64,000 bases of DNA from Hemicentrotus pulcherrimus. Taxonomy: Eukaryota > Echinodermata > Echinoidea > Camarodonta > Strongylocentrotidae. Made by a program: the position numbers and the translations under genes. Under the pieces are notes generated by a model that was not told the origin of the DNA, did not search any database, and saw only the letters and a list, made by a program, of their open reading frames with translations. The DNA lies in assembly GCA_003118195.1 (NCBI GenBank), contig BEXV01000754.1, forward strand, positions 23,026-87,025. The letters run 5' to 3'. The stretch's first letter is position 1. The number at the start of each line of letters is the position of its first letter. Of this stretch, positions 1 through 12,892 are shown piece after piece.

Positions 1-684
1 CCCCCCCCCCCTCAACACAAGCGCCCCTCAATGACTGGACTCACGCTACGCCTCTGGTTGTCATATACAAAAATGATATCCTAATACCGTAAGCTCAATA
101 ATATGAGGGGGAAAAGGTGGACATAACAGAGAAAGAGAAAAAAATCTGCTGTTCATCAAGATATAGAGTACCGTTATGAACAAAAAGAAGAAATAAAGTA
201 GCATTGTCAGCACCCTCTATACTCCCTGATTTACAAAAGTTTTTATATCATAACTCAAAGTCAGAGATATAAATTAAAATGAGAGTTAGTTGAGAGTTAT
301 TTATGCTAGTGTGGAAGAAAATTCATGTTTGTTTGATTAACGCTATGTTAGAGTGCCCTAATGTTCATATTTCATAGTTTGTTGATACCCGTTCTCCCTG
401 CCAACGCCCCTCTTCGTTCCATTCCCTCTTCATAAGCCTGCTCGTGTTCTATTTCTCGCAATCTCTCACCCTCACTCTTCTCCCTCATCCCCCCTTTCCT
501 CTTTATCTTCATCTGGGTCTCATTCTCATTCATTTCTCCCTTCTGTTCTCGACAAGTGACAAAGAAATCTAGAACTTGTATATGATGTTTGAGTTTCACT
601 TATTGCAATATTTATTTTGTCATAATGAGTAGAATACTTCATATGTATCTCCTTATTGTGAGCGATCCTAACCCAGATGTCTTC

Positions 685-706
685 CTCTCTCTCTCTCTCT
701 CTCTCT

Positions 707-748
<42 letters not shown>
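685..748. repeat. (CT)n then (GT)n microsatellite
   Basis: CT dinucleotides with one CTT interruption to 738, then GT to about 748. Confidence 0.95.
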
Positions 749-3700
749 TAACTCTAGTTAAACGTTTATATATGCCTCATTTATCTCATCAATGTCCCCC
801 AATATCACTTTTACTCCTAACACTCTCTGAAGCGTGTCCAAGCCAGTTTTCTCGACAATATTTTTAAGTATGATCATGTAATTGCAGCAAGTAATTTCAA
901 AAGTAGGATCATCCATTCTGTTGGAATTCTGCTAAAGAAAGCTCGTCATATAATTATATAGGTCATACAATACGTTTATGACATTTCTCATTTGTTCTTT
1001 GTCTTATCATCATAACGAGTATGTAATGTATATTGATGGATGTTTGCTCCAATATATTATACCAGGTATCATCGAGTGATTAACATATTATTAAGGGTTA
1101 ATCATTGTTTGACTATCCAAAGTCTAATTATAGGTAATTTTCAAAATGAACGATTACATATCACAAATGTCCATGTCCTGTAGGTGCAGTGGGTCTGTCT
1201 GTTTTATTTTACTTTTATTTTTGAACTAAATGTTAAAGTACTGTATCTACTAATGAGAACTCTTCAATAGTATATACTTTTTCAAATAATGTAACTAAGA
1301 ATTCTTTGAGTCATCCCCTTTTCATCAATTGGATTCCCTTTCTGTCTATTCCTGCATAGATGAATTAGTCAGATTAATTTAACAATTGTCATTCAGCAAA
1401 GCGTTACACAGCCAAATCACTATTTCAAGTTCATGTTTGGTTTGTTTTAAATATTTACCTGTTTTCTGGTGCAATTTTCTGTATTTCGTCTTTCGGATTT
1501 GTCATGGCTGTATAATATAGTTCTTACTGAAATAACATTTCGGTACTCCATGGCGGACTGCGTTCATACATTGGCAAAAACAAGACCGAGTAATTTAGTT
1601 GTGAGTAACCTCCACTTGACCATTTTTACGGTGCCCCTTCAAAAAGTTCAAAGTTAGTTCATCACTAACGTTTTAAGTGGTGGCTTTAAACCATGTATCC
1701 TATCCCTCTACCATTCCACGCCAAACTTGCCTCCCATCCTATCTCATAATACCTGGAGAGAAATCGATACTGCACCAGACATTCTTTATACCCCCAAAAC
1801 ATGTTGGCCAAATTATGATGAAAATAGGTAGCATAAGTATTTTTCAGACAATAAATCACGGTTTCATCAAACAAATGTGACATGCTTTGATTTACGTTTC
1901 TCGACCCTATCTCTATTTACATGTTGTAGAGAGGATTTGTTGATATTTGGTCGACATGTGCTATCTCATTGTATACACTATATAGACGATGTTGGAGAAA
2001 GTCATGGTCTCGATGGCGTAGCCCTTGAGCTGTTCAGGGGCTAACCGCCCTCATGATTTACACCCCTCTTGAGCACGGGTAACGAGTTCATGTTCAGGTC
2101 AGGTCAAATGAGCTTACAGGAAAATAAGGACTTAATAAGGAGGAAACTTGAGGCAAACGCATCTCTAATAAGATATGGTTGACAAGTACGAGCCAGTCAA
2201 AATCGAACTACGTCAAGCAATTCTCAATTCTTCATGGTTTCTTAGTCCCATATCCTGGAATGAAGCGAATGTCGCCATTTATACCCAAATAAAAGTGGCT
2301 TAATAAGTGACTTGAAATATACAGTTTATATTTGTTTCCAAAACTCAAACACCCTTGTAATTACAAAAGATTGAAGATGATTTAGTAAAGCATTCACACG
2401 ATAGATGAACTCAGTGTATGAGATGACCTGAACATAATGTCGTATGTTTATGTGAGTATTGATTAAAGTCATGAGACACATCTTATACTGACTTGAAATG
2501 ACGCTAGATTTTATAAATCATTCTCATATTGCAGAAGGTTTCTGGCAGCGAGTTTGCAAGCCCACACCAAAATAACATACTGTCTTAAGAATGCCCTTTT
2601 AGGAGTAATAACTGATATTAAGATCTCTTCCCTTGGACTTGAATACACTCCAAACCATAGTTGAATCCACTCCGAAGTCATTTGTGAGTGAACGTCACTT
2701 TCTTTTCTTTTTCAATCGTAGTTTTCTAATTCCAAATAAAGTGATCGTGCTTATAAATGGATTTCCATTCATATCCAATATAGGTAGCGTATTGTGTCGA
2801 CAATTTGCCCGACTACTCTCCATCAAGCAAAGAAAAAGAGGCGATAACTCATCTTCAGAATTATGAAATCATATGAGAGAGGTGATAGTAGCGTTGTTGG
2901 CAAGACAGAACTAGAAGCGCTGACAAAGGAATGTGCTCCTGTGTATGTTGATTCCAGAGACGCACCAGTATCCCTGATGCTTCTGTGGTTCACATTGAAG
3001 AGACAATCGACATGGATTCAACCAACGCATGTTAACATTCTGAACACTTTACCAGGAGTGATCGTATTAGACAAGGAGACGTACATAGCACCGGGGTGTT
3101 AATTTGATGGGAGTTTAATTGATAACTGTCATCGCATGCCGAGGTGCAGTTCCCACTCATTCATTTTCATTTATTTTCATCAACGGAACTGGCAGATGAG
3201 TGGGGGTGAAATACGGTTACAGGAAAGAGAGAGTGGGAAGTCATATACATGTAAAGAACAACGGATCTCATTCTTATAGAGTATTGAGAGGATGAAAGTG
3301 AAAATGAGCTACATAACTACATTAGAAAGGAATTATAACAGATTCGAGGCAAGTGTAATGAAACGGGTTCAAAAGCGAGAGAAATGAAGAGGATGAGATG
3401 GATGGGGAGAGTAAGATGGAGATGTATAGGCATAGACAGACTATGACAGAAAAGAAGGAGGGAGGAGTGGACGCTGAGGTGAGGGAAACTGTGTTTGATT
3501 GAATGTGGACCACAATCATTCTCTGCCAGCAGGAGTAAAGATGTTTTCCAGAAAATTAGATACCACCTTCTAAGCGGGCAACGCACCGTAATTCCACCAC
3601 TTAAAAGTGTCAAGATGAATTCATCTTGTGGTTTGCATCTTAACCCTACCCCATTCCTATGAAAGTTGCAACATAGTTATTGTGTATTTCTGAGAAAACA

Positions 3701-6054
3701 AAGAATACGAAGTTTCAAGAGCATACCAACGAGATGATTTTTTTTTCTAATAAATTTTGATGAATCTCAATAGCGCGTACCGGTGATGATGAATATTTCC
3801 ACCCTGGGTTCTTAATTTATAGAGAGATGTTTATTAATTTAAACTGATGTGTTTGAAAGATCCATGAACTTAATGTTATTACACCTTAATCGGCTACAAG
3901 ACTAGTCTGTCATATTATATTGATCAGATGCCAAAGACTGTTTGCCTTACTAGCATTCTAATAAAAATATACGGTAGCTATTCATCTCAAAACTAACTTA
4001 TCTGTTCCCTCTTAAAATGTATAGACCAGTTTTGGAAATGCCCCCCTCTCAAAAAATGAAATGGAAGTTCTTAATACCAATCATGTGAAGAAAAACAAAG
4101 TTTTGACTAATACGTGATGATACACATTTTGCCGGGAAACCGCCTACTAATAATTTGGTAATATCGATCCGGCCTGGATAGATATCGCGAATGCACTTCA
4201 ACATTGAACATTATTTTGGGCATATGTTACTGCTTCTTGCGAATTTAGGTTGAAGTATTGCCATCTAAACCTCTGAAGGCAATATTTAAACAATGGATAT
4301 TTTGCACCCAAAACCCTTGAACCGCAATTTTACCAACTTTTTTAGGGAGCTGTACTTGTCAAGTACTGAGAACTTTTGACGACGTCGTGAGAATTGAACG
4401 CGAGGATTAACTTCCATTAAGTCATATTCTTTGCATTCATGGAGAGGATCGGTCAATTAGCGTGAGACCACTCGAATGTTCATTCCGGTAAACATTAACT
4501 GTGGCCATTAAGATTGACCATGACAATGGAATATATCTCTACGTCAAGTGGTCAGTGTCTGGATGACCAGTTGAGCACTTGACTCTTAAAGGATCCGATG
4601 GCTTTATGGACGTCTTGGTAGATGTCCTTTTGGTCTTGCTTGGACATGGTCAAGGTTGGGAAGGGGGATTTATGATATTGATGTCCGACGAGAAGGGTGT
4701 GTTAAGATTTATAGAATGACGTTAAAATACAATTTGGAGGGAAAAGGGTAGTATATACCGTTCTCACGCGGACCCGAGACTAATGAGGAGCCAGGTAAAA
4801 CAAACGGGACTGGATGAGAGATTGGCTTCATTGATGTTGATGTTGGAAAAAAGAAGAAGAAAAAGATACTACCTTATTGTTATTGTAAGATATATGTTTT
4901 GGGGATGATATTCAAAGTGACTTTGAATTCGATCTACTGATTCCTGATATGGTAATTATTCTTGACGATTCGTTTTGAGAGTTTGACATCTAGGATGAAG
5001 TCCTTTGTGCATCCAATAATTCCATCTCAAGTACACCATAAGCTGATAATGTTTATTCTGTTATCTCTATTATGTATCAAATTTAAGGCAGCCCCCTCCC
5101 TCCCCCTGCTGTGATCTCAGCATTTACTGCCCATAATGACGGAACCCCTACTGCGTCGAGAGATATCGGAGTGGATACATTAATGACAATTGATGGTCAA
5201 GTGTCTGGCCATATGGTTTAACCTAATAATGGTTTTTAAAAAAGACTTTCTAACGGTCAAGTGGTAATTGTCTGGACAACCTGCTGTGATCAACAAACAA
5301 TCTTAATCAATGAGGCCACCATTCTCGTCAAGCATCGATTGTGATTGCGATCTCCTTCACTTTTTCCACAGATAGTTTGGATAATACTTACAATTCATAA
5401 TAATATGTTATAGAAATATTAAGTATCGTTATTATTTTGTATATATGTAAAAAATAACATTTTGACAAGAAGTTATATTGTTTGTACATTTTGTATTATA
5501 CCTTACGTTTATATGTCCTTTGTTATTCAGTTATTACATTTGGAAAAATGCAGAAATAAAATAAAAAATGTCTTGGTGGGCACCACATTGATTTTGGCTT
5601 TAGTAAGTTCCCATTCATGCCATTAGGGAACTTAATGCAATTTAAGCCAGTACTCGATGTACCATATCAGTCTACTCAGCTTTTTTTCGAATGGCTATAT
5701 AAAAGTAGAGACCCGTTCTTAGGTAAAAAGAAAGCTCCGTGGCAGAATATCATATTGTCTTTCTGGTCTTGTTCATTTGATTTTTAAAGTGTCAAACAAT
5801 GAAAGTTGTCGGACAAGAACATGACTTGTGTCTGCATGCTATACATTTATTTCTGAGAATACTTTTTGAACAATCACGACGTGTCTAGACCTGGTCTAAA
5901 TCAATGTAAATGCACTATGTATGTCAATAGCTGTTAAGTTGCAATCATTCATGTCTTGCCACTGTTTTTCTTACCTTATCTATGTTACTTTTGTATTTTT
6001 GCTTTTTCTTCTAATTTAATTCAACGGGTTATAGTCTTCTCTTAATCAGAACAC

Positions 6055-6121
6055 TGTGCGCTTAGAAACATCAGTATTAAGCGCCTAATAAATGTTATGT
6101 ATTATTATTATTATTATTATT
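6055..6121 (+). mobile_element. SINE 3' tail fragment with (ATT)n
   Basis: It reads gtgcgcttag...taagcgcctaataaatg and then ATT repeats (6101-6121). This resembles the GCGC(C/T)-TATA-AA ends of the 8288 SINE and the 46552 fragment. There is no tRNA-like head upstream, so it is a 5'-truncated copy. Confidence 0.45.
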
Positions 6122-7118
6122 GCTGTTTAGTAAACAAATCAGCTTTGATGTACCGCTACAATGACACTACATAAACGTGGACGACTTGCTTCACTTTTAT
6201 TTTAGGTACCCAATTATGGATATACAAAGTCTCCTCATCCACATCATAGTTATTTTATCGTTACCCTATAGCTGTCTCGTTCTCGCTTCTTGGTGACGAC
6301 CCGGGTGACGACAAGTCGAGTGTTATCACCAATAATGCTACACTGACAAAACCCCTTTATATATTTGGTGTCCTGTTTCAAAATCTTCGAAGTCTTACTT
6401 AATGAACTTTGCCAGGCTCCTTGGAATTCATTTAGTGGTCAGAAAAATAACCCCCATTCCCGCCGAGCAACTGGTTTTGGTTACGGGGTAAACACGGTAG
6501 GAGGGGTACTGGGGAGCCGATAAAGGGGTACATTGAGATGACGAAATCAATTTCAAAATCATGGTGGCAATATCAAATAATTCTTTAAAACAAGAATGTC
6601 CCTGAAAGTTTGTTTTTTAAGTATGGAAATGGAGACCAATTTGACCGTGCTTAAAGGCTCCCGTCTATCCATTTGGGTGGCTGATAAAACAAACTCTATA
6701 GCCACCCTCGTCTATAGGTTAAGGTTTTTGTTGTGATCACGACATTACATTAATGATGATCCGTAAGAAGGCCTACTCTTTTTATTTAGAAAATTTTCTT
6801 TTACTCGTTAGATGGGCATTTTATCGAAGTAATATTAAGTAGTCTGTTCTTGACAGGTTTGGCGATACACTGGCTGATTTAGCTTGAATAACAAAATACT
6901 GTTAAAACGACGATGATATTCGCTGGAATCGAATAACATGATGACTTTGTTGTTGATCGTATTCTATGGCCCTACATCGCGTTCTTTGAGGAGCTCCTGA
7001 TTTCGTCACTTGTTATCTTAAAGAAAATCGAAACAGGTAATTTTTGACAATGACCTCACATACCTGAGGTTTTGTTTCCAAAAGGGGCATTGGATGGTGG
7101 CTTTCTTTCACTCGATCC

Positions 7119-7435
7119 TGGGGGGTGTTTCACAAAGAATCTAAGTTGAACTTAACTCTAAGTTGGACTTAAAAATTATGGAAAGCCATTAGCATCCTTA
7201 GAAATATTTAGTAAAAGTTATTTTGAAAGGCATAAAATGTTGATTTAAATCATTCATATTTTCTATTACCATGGGAGATTTAATGTTCTTGATGTGGAAT
7301 ATATGAAAAGTCTAAAATATATGGATTTTTTGCTTTTTTATATATTTTATTATGAGGCTACAAATGGCTCTCCATAATATTTAAGTCCAACTTAGAGTTA
7401 AGTTCTACTTAGAATCTTTGTGAAACACCCCCCCT
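7119..7435. mobile_element. MITE-like element with about 60-bp terminal inverted repeats
   Basis: The left end (7121-7181, starting ggggtgtttcacaaagaatc) and the right end (7372-7434) are reverse complements with only a few mismatches. The roughly 190 bp between them is AT-rich and noncoding. The C/G runs at the tips make the exact boundary and target-site duplication ambiguous. It is a non-autonomous DNA transposon by structure; I cannot name the superfamily. Confidence 0.8.
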
Positions 7436-8287
7436 GGTCCTATATACGCTTGGGCGGCTACTTGGAAAAGTCTGAAGTCACTACTAATGACCCTAGTTTT
7501 TGTTCTTGGATTAAACGAAAGGGTTATAAAGGAGTTTTGACCCTTCATTTCCCAGTATCTTGTTTAAAGATGACACCCATGAATCGGTAAGAGTAAACAC
7601 AGAGAGATATTTCGCTGGTCCAAGGATATAGTTTCACTTTGTGCCGGGGATTAATCAGTTGCATTTCATCGCCCAGGCGTCAAAGCAAATAGTGCACCCA
7701 CTCGTCAACCATTTAGGACCCCTTGACTCTAAGTAGGCCCACCTATTCTGCTCCACATCAGGCGGTGTCGTTGGCAAACAGAGACGGACAAAATGAAACA
7801 ATTGCTCCCCATTCTAGCCCAGAGACAGTGCAAATCTAAGTGACGTGAACGCTGAAAAGGCATGTTGACAAAACAATTAAAGCAGATTTTCACTATCCTT
7901 CGAGAGATTCGTCTGCTTGTTATAAAGACGGACCAAAGCCCGGTCAACCGCAATGTTCAGGAAATGATGAATCGATGGGTTAAGAAACAGTAGCGCATGA
8001 ATGTATCTCGACTCTCGAGAATCATTAACCCAAAACAGTGGCCAAGTAATCCTGATTGACTTGATTGTCTACGATTTGAAAGGTGTCATGTTAATGTTAC
8101 AGATGCAGGTGGTGAAGCTTGATCTCAAGTTGGTATTTGAGATGCACTCATTACGATGAATATAGCTCATTGGTGACGTCCCCTAAACACACCCGTTTAA
8201 CGGTATTATTACCTTAGAAACTGGTGTCATTCCGATTCACATAGTTCGATTGATTAACACATTTAAGAATGTAATTATGACATTGAA
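7436..8287. other. No gene seen between the MITE and the SINE
   Basis: Unique-looking AT-rich sequence. A 74-residue minus-strand ORF near 7729-7953 lacks any recognisable domain. Confidence 0.6.
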
Positions 8288-8604
8288 AGAGGTGTCATGG
8301 TCGAGTGAATAATTATGCCACCGGACTGTGGAACACAAGGTCCGCGGTTCGAGTCCCGCCGCGACACTAATGTCCTTTGGCAAGACATTAATCTATATTT
8401 GCCACACTAAACCCAGGTGAGGTAAATGGGTACCTGGTATATAGGATTATTTATTGCATGCACTGTGCGCTGATTACGGCTGCCGGAGCTAAAAAATAGG
8501 CTAATAATTTCCAACGCTCTTTGGAAGCGCATATTATAGAGATGTTATTTCATTACGCATATTATGCGCTATACAAGAACTGAATATTATTATTATTATT
8601 ATTT
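8288..8604 (+). mobile_element. tRNA-derived SINE with (ATT)n tail
   Basis: The head has a pol III A-box-like sequence (tggtcgagtga at 8298) and a perfect B box (ggttcgagtcc, 8346-8356), with acceptor-like pairing of gtgtc to gacac. The loop ctgtgga would place GTG, a His-type anticodon (inference). A non-tRNA body follows (tgtcctttggcaagacatta...). The 3' end reads ttatgcgctatacaagaa and then an ATT repeat. Related tails occur at 6055-6121 and 46552-46600. Confidence 0.75.
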
Positions 8605-11600
8605 TCTTATCAAACGTATCATGAACATTGTCGGTTTGGTTGTAGTTGCTTACTGCACTGAGAAGCTCGACAGTGTAAATATTGACACATGCAACGTGTT
8701 GCAATATAAGAGGTGGCAGTACAATACCTTTATATTCTAATATCTTTATTGGAACATTTTCACGACATGCCTACTTTAATATCGATGACACGACCTGTTT
8801 ATGAAAGATTATTCAAAGTACTTGACTAATAGGCCTATCAACATACTTACCAGTGCTTTTATCGATTTCAGCATATCATCTGAATGCATACTATCCAAAG
8901 TAAAATTGTATTCGCCAGTTTACATGTACGTACCCTGCAAAACGTAAGCTACTTTCCCCCCTTCGTACTATGAATACGTTACTTCTTTTAGCCGGGATTA
9001 ATCTATGACGAAATATAGAGGATTAATGTCCCATGTGGGTTATCGCCAACGCAATCAAATTATTGTCAAATAAAAAAAATAGGAAATTTCAAATTTCCGC
9101 CAGTTATGGCCGCCACTGTGTTCGAGGGAACAAAATACACACCGGTCCCTCACATTTTGCATGCACTGGAACTTGTCAAGATTTCCAGCAAGTATTGTGA
9201 TCATATTTGACGCTATTAGTCGGTCACCACAAAAGGAAAATTTCCGATATGATTATGATTTTAGGGGCTTTGCCGGGATAACAATGAAATCAATGGAACG
9301 ACCTCTCAGAATTAGCGCCTCGAGCTCCGCCGCGTGTAAACACAACCCAAGGTGAGGTGGGAATGAAGTTTTAGTAGCTATCCAGTGGTAAAACATTTAA
9401 CATTCATAATGATGAAGCGCATCATTTTTGTTTTACTCCTCTGTCTGTAGCTGAGCGCTCTGTACCCAACATGAGCTGAGTAACCATGACAACGACACCA
9501 AAGTGAATTAGTAAATCAAATATGAAAATAACGGTTTAAGTCTCATCTCAAAAAGGGGACCACGTATGAGTATTTTACCCCAGTGCCGAAACACCCATCA
9601 TAATTTATTTTGAATGTTGACGTGAGCGGAAGTGTCACGTATATTTTGCATGGTCACTGCAAAATTATGTGTGGATTTTGAAGACAAGATAATTTTGTCG
9701 GGAGATGATCTGAATCCCCCGCTTCGATCACTGTTACCCTTTTTAAAGAAGTTTTGCAGGTAGGCTTTTTGATATTGAAACTATTTGTACACGCCAAATC
9801 ATCTCGTTGCTGTTTTATTTCTCAGCTAATCAAGTTGAGTCTTAGTGATTTGATATCAATATACGAATATCAATGAAATGCTTTGCATGGCTCAGAAAGA
9901 TTTTTTTTCTATAGATCAGATCCCAGTCTTTGGTCTCAGACTATGTAGCATTTGTGACTGCGGGAGATTCTAAAACTTCATATTTCAGGTGGATCATTGT
10001 TGAACTTTATGAAAGACCCCATTCACCCCGGGATATGCTTACGCGACAATTTCATAGAAAAAAATAGGTGCTAATCCAGCGTTTAAAAACATTGGTTTTT
10101 CTCTCCTTTTTTTTTTTGCCCTGTGTACTTTTCGAGGTTGTCAGGGGAATATGGAGGTCGAATCAGACGAAAACCAGAGATTTTAATGAGACAATTTGAG
10201 GGATTCCTGCTTTCGTTCGGATGTTCAAGTATTATTTCATTGACAATCATATTCTGATAAATATATGTATCTATTCCCGTATAATAGTGACATTTCCGTT
10301 ACAAATTTATTCTTTCTTTTTGAGGGGGTGGGGCTGGTTGGAATATGTATTCTTTCTTCGGCATCTAGTAATAATCTTTACCCAATACGGCGATTCATTA
10401 ACGTCTATCTTCTTTTATTTTCTATTGTGATGATTTGGGGATTGCTGATTCTTTGAATTTGTTGTCTGGATTCATTAATATAAGTGCCACCTTAATCCAG
10501 AGGTGCAAATTGAGTTCAATTTAGAGGGTAGTGCAAGAAGGAGGTTGCTTGAGATTGTGTTCATTATCCTCAGTTTTCGGCTTCTGGGGTGAACATCACG
10601 AATTATAAGATTTTATTTTCTGTGGTCATGTTTTTCACATTGTCATGCTCGGTACCATTATATTCAGGCTCTTGGGCCTGCATGTTTGTTCTCATTCAGT
10701 AATTTCACAAATGCCACTTAATTAATCATCGTATTTTAATACCGTTTTTGCATTCAAATACATTTTATGATTGCTCTCGAGGATCCTCTGCAACTCTAGT
10801 TTTTAATTTTATACATTATACAAAGAGTTAGTGACTCATGTTTACAAACCTGTTTATGTAGGTACCATACTCATATTACTCATATTCTTTATTATCATCG
10901 GACAATGCCGCACATTTCTGCAGAATTCCCAAAACTAGTAACAAAATGACCACCTGCCAACCCAAATATCACCAGACTTGCTTTGTTCATCCAGTTTAGA
11001 AAATGAAATTTTCGGAGTTATGTATTTTCCTATAACGACAGCTCCTTCTGGACATCAACGTCCTTTGTAAAGTGAGGCATTTTAATTATTGTGGAGAGAT
11101 TATTTTTGAGAAGGGGTTTTCATATTATGCGGGCCGCTTGCTACCCTTCTCCAAGACCTCTTACACGCCTGACCCATATCTCCCAATTCTCTTGTGAATA
11201 TGAAATAATAAAGAAAAAACTCTGGTCACCATTTTTGCAGGTACACAGCGCCTCACTCAATCCACACGCATTGAATGGATTAAAGCTTATAAAAAGGATT
11301 TAAAGGAGGGTTTGGGGGGTTCTTTCCACCAGGGATTAAGCGAGTGAGTTTTTCTTTATATGAATCATATTGATTTTGGAACCTTTCAAGATCAAGCTGC
11401 CTCTCTGCTTCATTGTCTGGGGCCTGGCCTTGTATTATTTGATTTGATGTTTGTAAAATTAGATGATATTGGTGACAAACTAGAAGGAGAGAACTCCTAC
11501 ACCAGAGACAGATAAATACACTCGTAGAAAGAAAAAGAACAGAATATGTTAAAGAATATTATCCTTATATTGATTACATAATTATTGTCCAAAACACCGC

Positions 11601-11683
11601 TCATTGAACAAGACATGGGAGGGAGAGATATATGAAAACATTTCTTTGCTTAATTTCAATTCTATTTGCTTTCACCCGCTCAC

Positions 11684-11729
<46 letters not shown>

Positions 11730-12306
11730 GGGGGTAGGTGAGGAGAGGGGGAGGGAAGATAGAGGGGGTGGTAGATCCATGCAAATTATAATATTTTTCT
11801 CCCCTGACAAAGGAAAATATAAAAAAAATCGAAGGCATTTGATGTACTTGTTAACATCTATAACAAACAACCTCAGAAACAAGCTCCAGTATAGCTCTAA
11901 GATCTCTAAACACCCCCTTCCATTTTTGACATTTCTGTATCACTGGTATGTAATAGTGCTTGGAGATATGTTTGTGATACGTCTCATTTTGGCTACATGC
12001 TTTAGCTTCCGAATCCAAAACTTATATTTCCAACCTTTTTAATAACACAAATTAATTATTAGTGTTTATTTATTCAGGAAAGCAAGTAACAATTTTGATA
12101 TTTACTGTGTTATTTTTAATTTCCGCTTCAAATTTAAATCAATTACTTTCTACTGCCCAGTGCTAATGCTTTGTAGGTGTAAGTGCACTTTATCACTTTC
12201 TCCGGCCCGAATATGAGCTACACTGTACTATTAAGAATAACATCCATCGTGTAGGTTGGAAAAATGTTATTGTTTAATCTCAGCAAAACAATTTGGGGGA
12301 CGATAT
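8605..12306. other. No supported gene; one weak first-exon candidate
   Basis: Mostly AT-rich. The stretch 9107-9351 is more GC-rich, has an ATG in a good context (gttATGGCC at 9106-9114) and ends at a strong donor-like CAAG|GTGAGG. No downstream exon could be linked. The rest holds homopolymers and the GA microsatellite. Confidence 0.5.
11685..11734. repeat. (GA)n microsatellite
   Basis: GAGA run with one GCGA interruption, followed by a G-rich purine stretch to about 11770. The 136-residue ORF across it is repeat-driven. Confidence 0.95.
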
Positions 12307-12892
12307 NNNNNNNNNNNNNNNNNNNNNNNNNNNNNNNNNNNNNNNNNNNNNNNNNNNNNNNNNNNNNNNNNNNNNNNNNNNNNNNNNNNNNNNNNNNNNN
12401 NNNNNNNNNNNNNNNNNNNNNNNNNNNNNNNNNNNNNNNNNNNNNNNNNNNNNNNNNNNNNNNNNNNNNNNNNNNNNNNNNNNNNNNNNNNNNNNNNNNN
12501 NNNNNNNNNNNNNNNNNNNNNNNNNNNNNNNNNNNNNNNNNNNNNNNNNNNNNNNNNNNNNNNNNNNNNNNNNNNNNNNNNNNNNNNNNNNNNNNNNNNN
12601 NNNNNNNNNNNNNNNNNNNNNNNNNNNNNNNNNNNNNNNNNNNNNNNNNNNNNNNNNNNNNNNNNNNNNNNNNNNNNNNNNNNNNNNNNNNNNNNNNNNN
12701 NNNNNNNNNNNNNNNNNNNNNNNNNNNNNNNNNNNNNNNNNNNNNNNNNNNNNNNNNNNNNNNNNNNNNNNNNNNNNNNNNNNNNNNNNNNNNNNNNNNN
12801 NNNNNNNNNNNNNNNNNNNNNNNNNNNNNNNNNNNNNNNNNNNNNNNNNNNNNNNNNNNNNNNNNNNNNNNNNNNNNNNNNNNNNNNNNNNN
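12307..12892. other. Assembly gap (586 N)
   Basis: Unsequenced. ORFs crossing it are meaningless. Confidence 1.

Larger units (their letters stand above)
1..7118. other. No supported gene; repeats and AT-rich noncoding DNA
   Basis: It opens with a C12 tract. It holds the CT/GT microsatellite (685-748), two short overlapping ORFs (2633-3102) with no recognised domain, a few copies of a GTCAAGTG(G)-GTCTGG motif (4541, 5193, 5256) and a truncated SINE tail near 6055-6121. I see no convincing exon with splice sites. Confidence 0.6.

Noticed and set aside
8288..8365. Possible functional tRNA gene
   Set aside because: The A box is degenerate, the arms do not pair well throughout, and the sequence continues into a SINE body and ATT tail.
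11601..12042. ORFs of 93 and 136 residues around 11.6-12.0 kb
   Set aside because: Driven by the GA microsatellite, giving RERE or SLSL runs, with AT-rich random sequence on either side.
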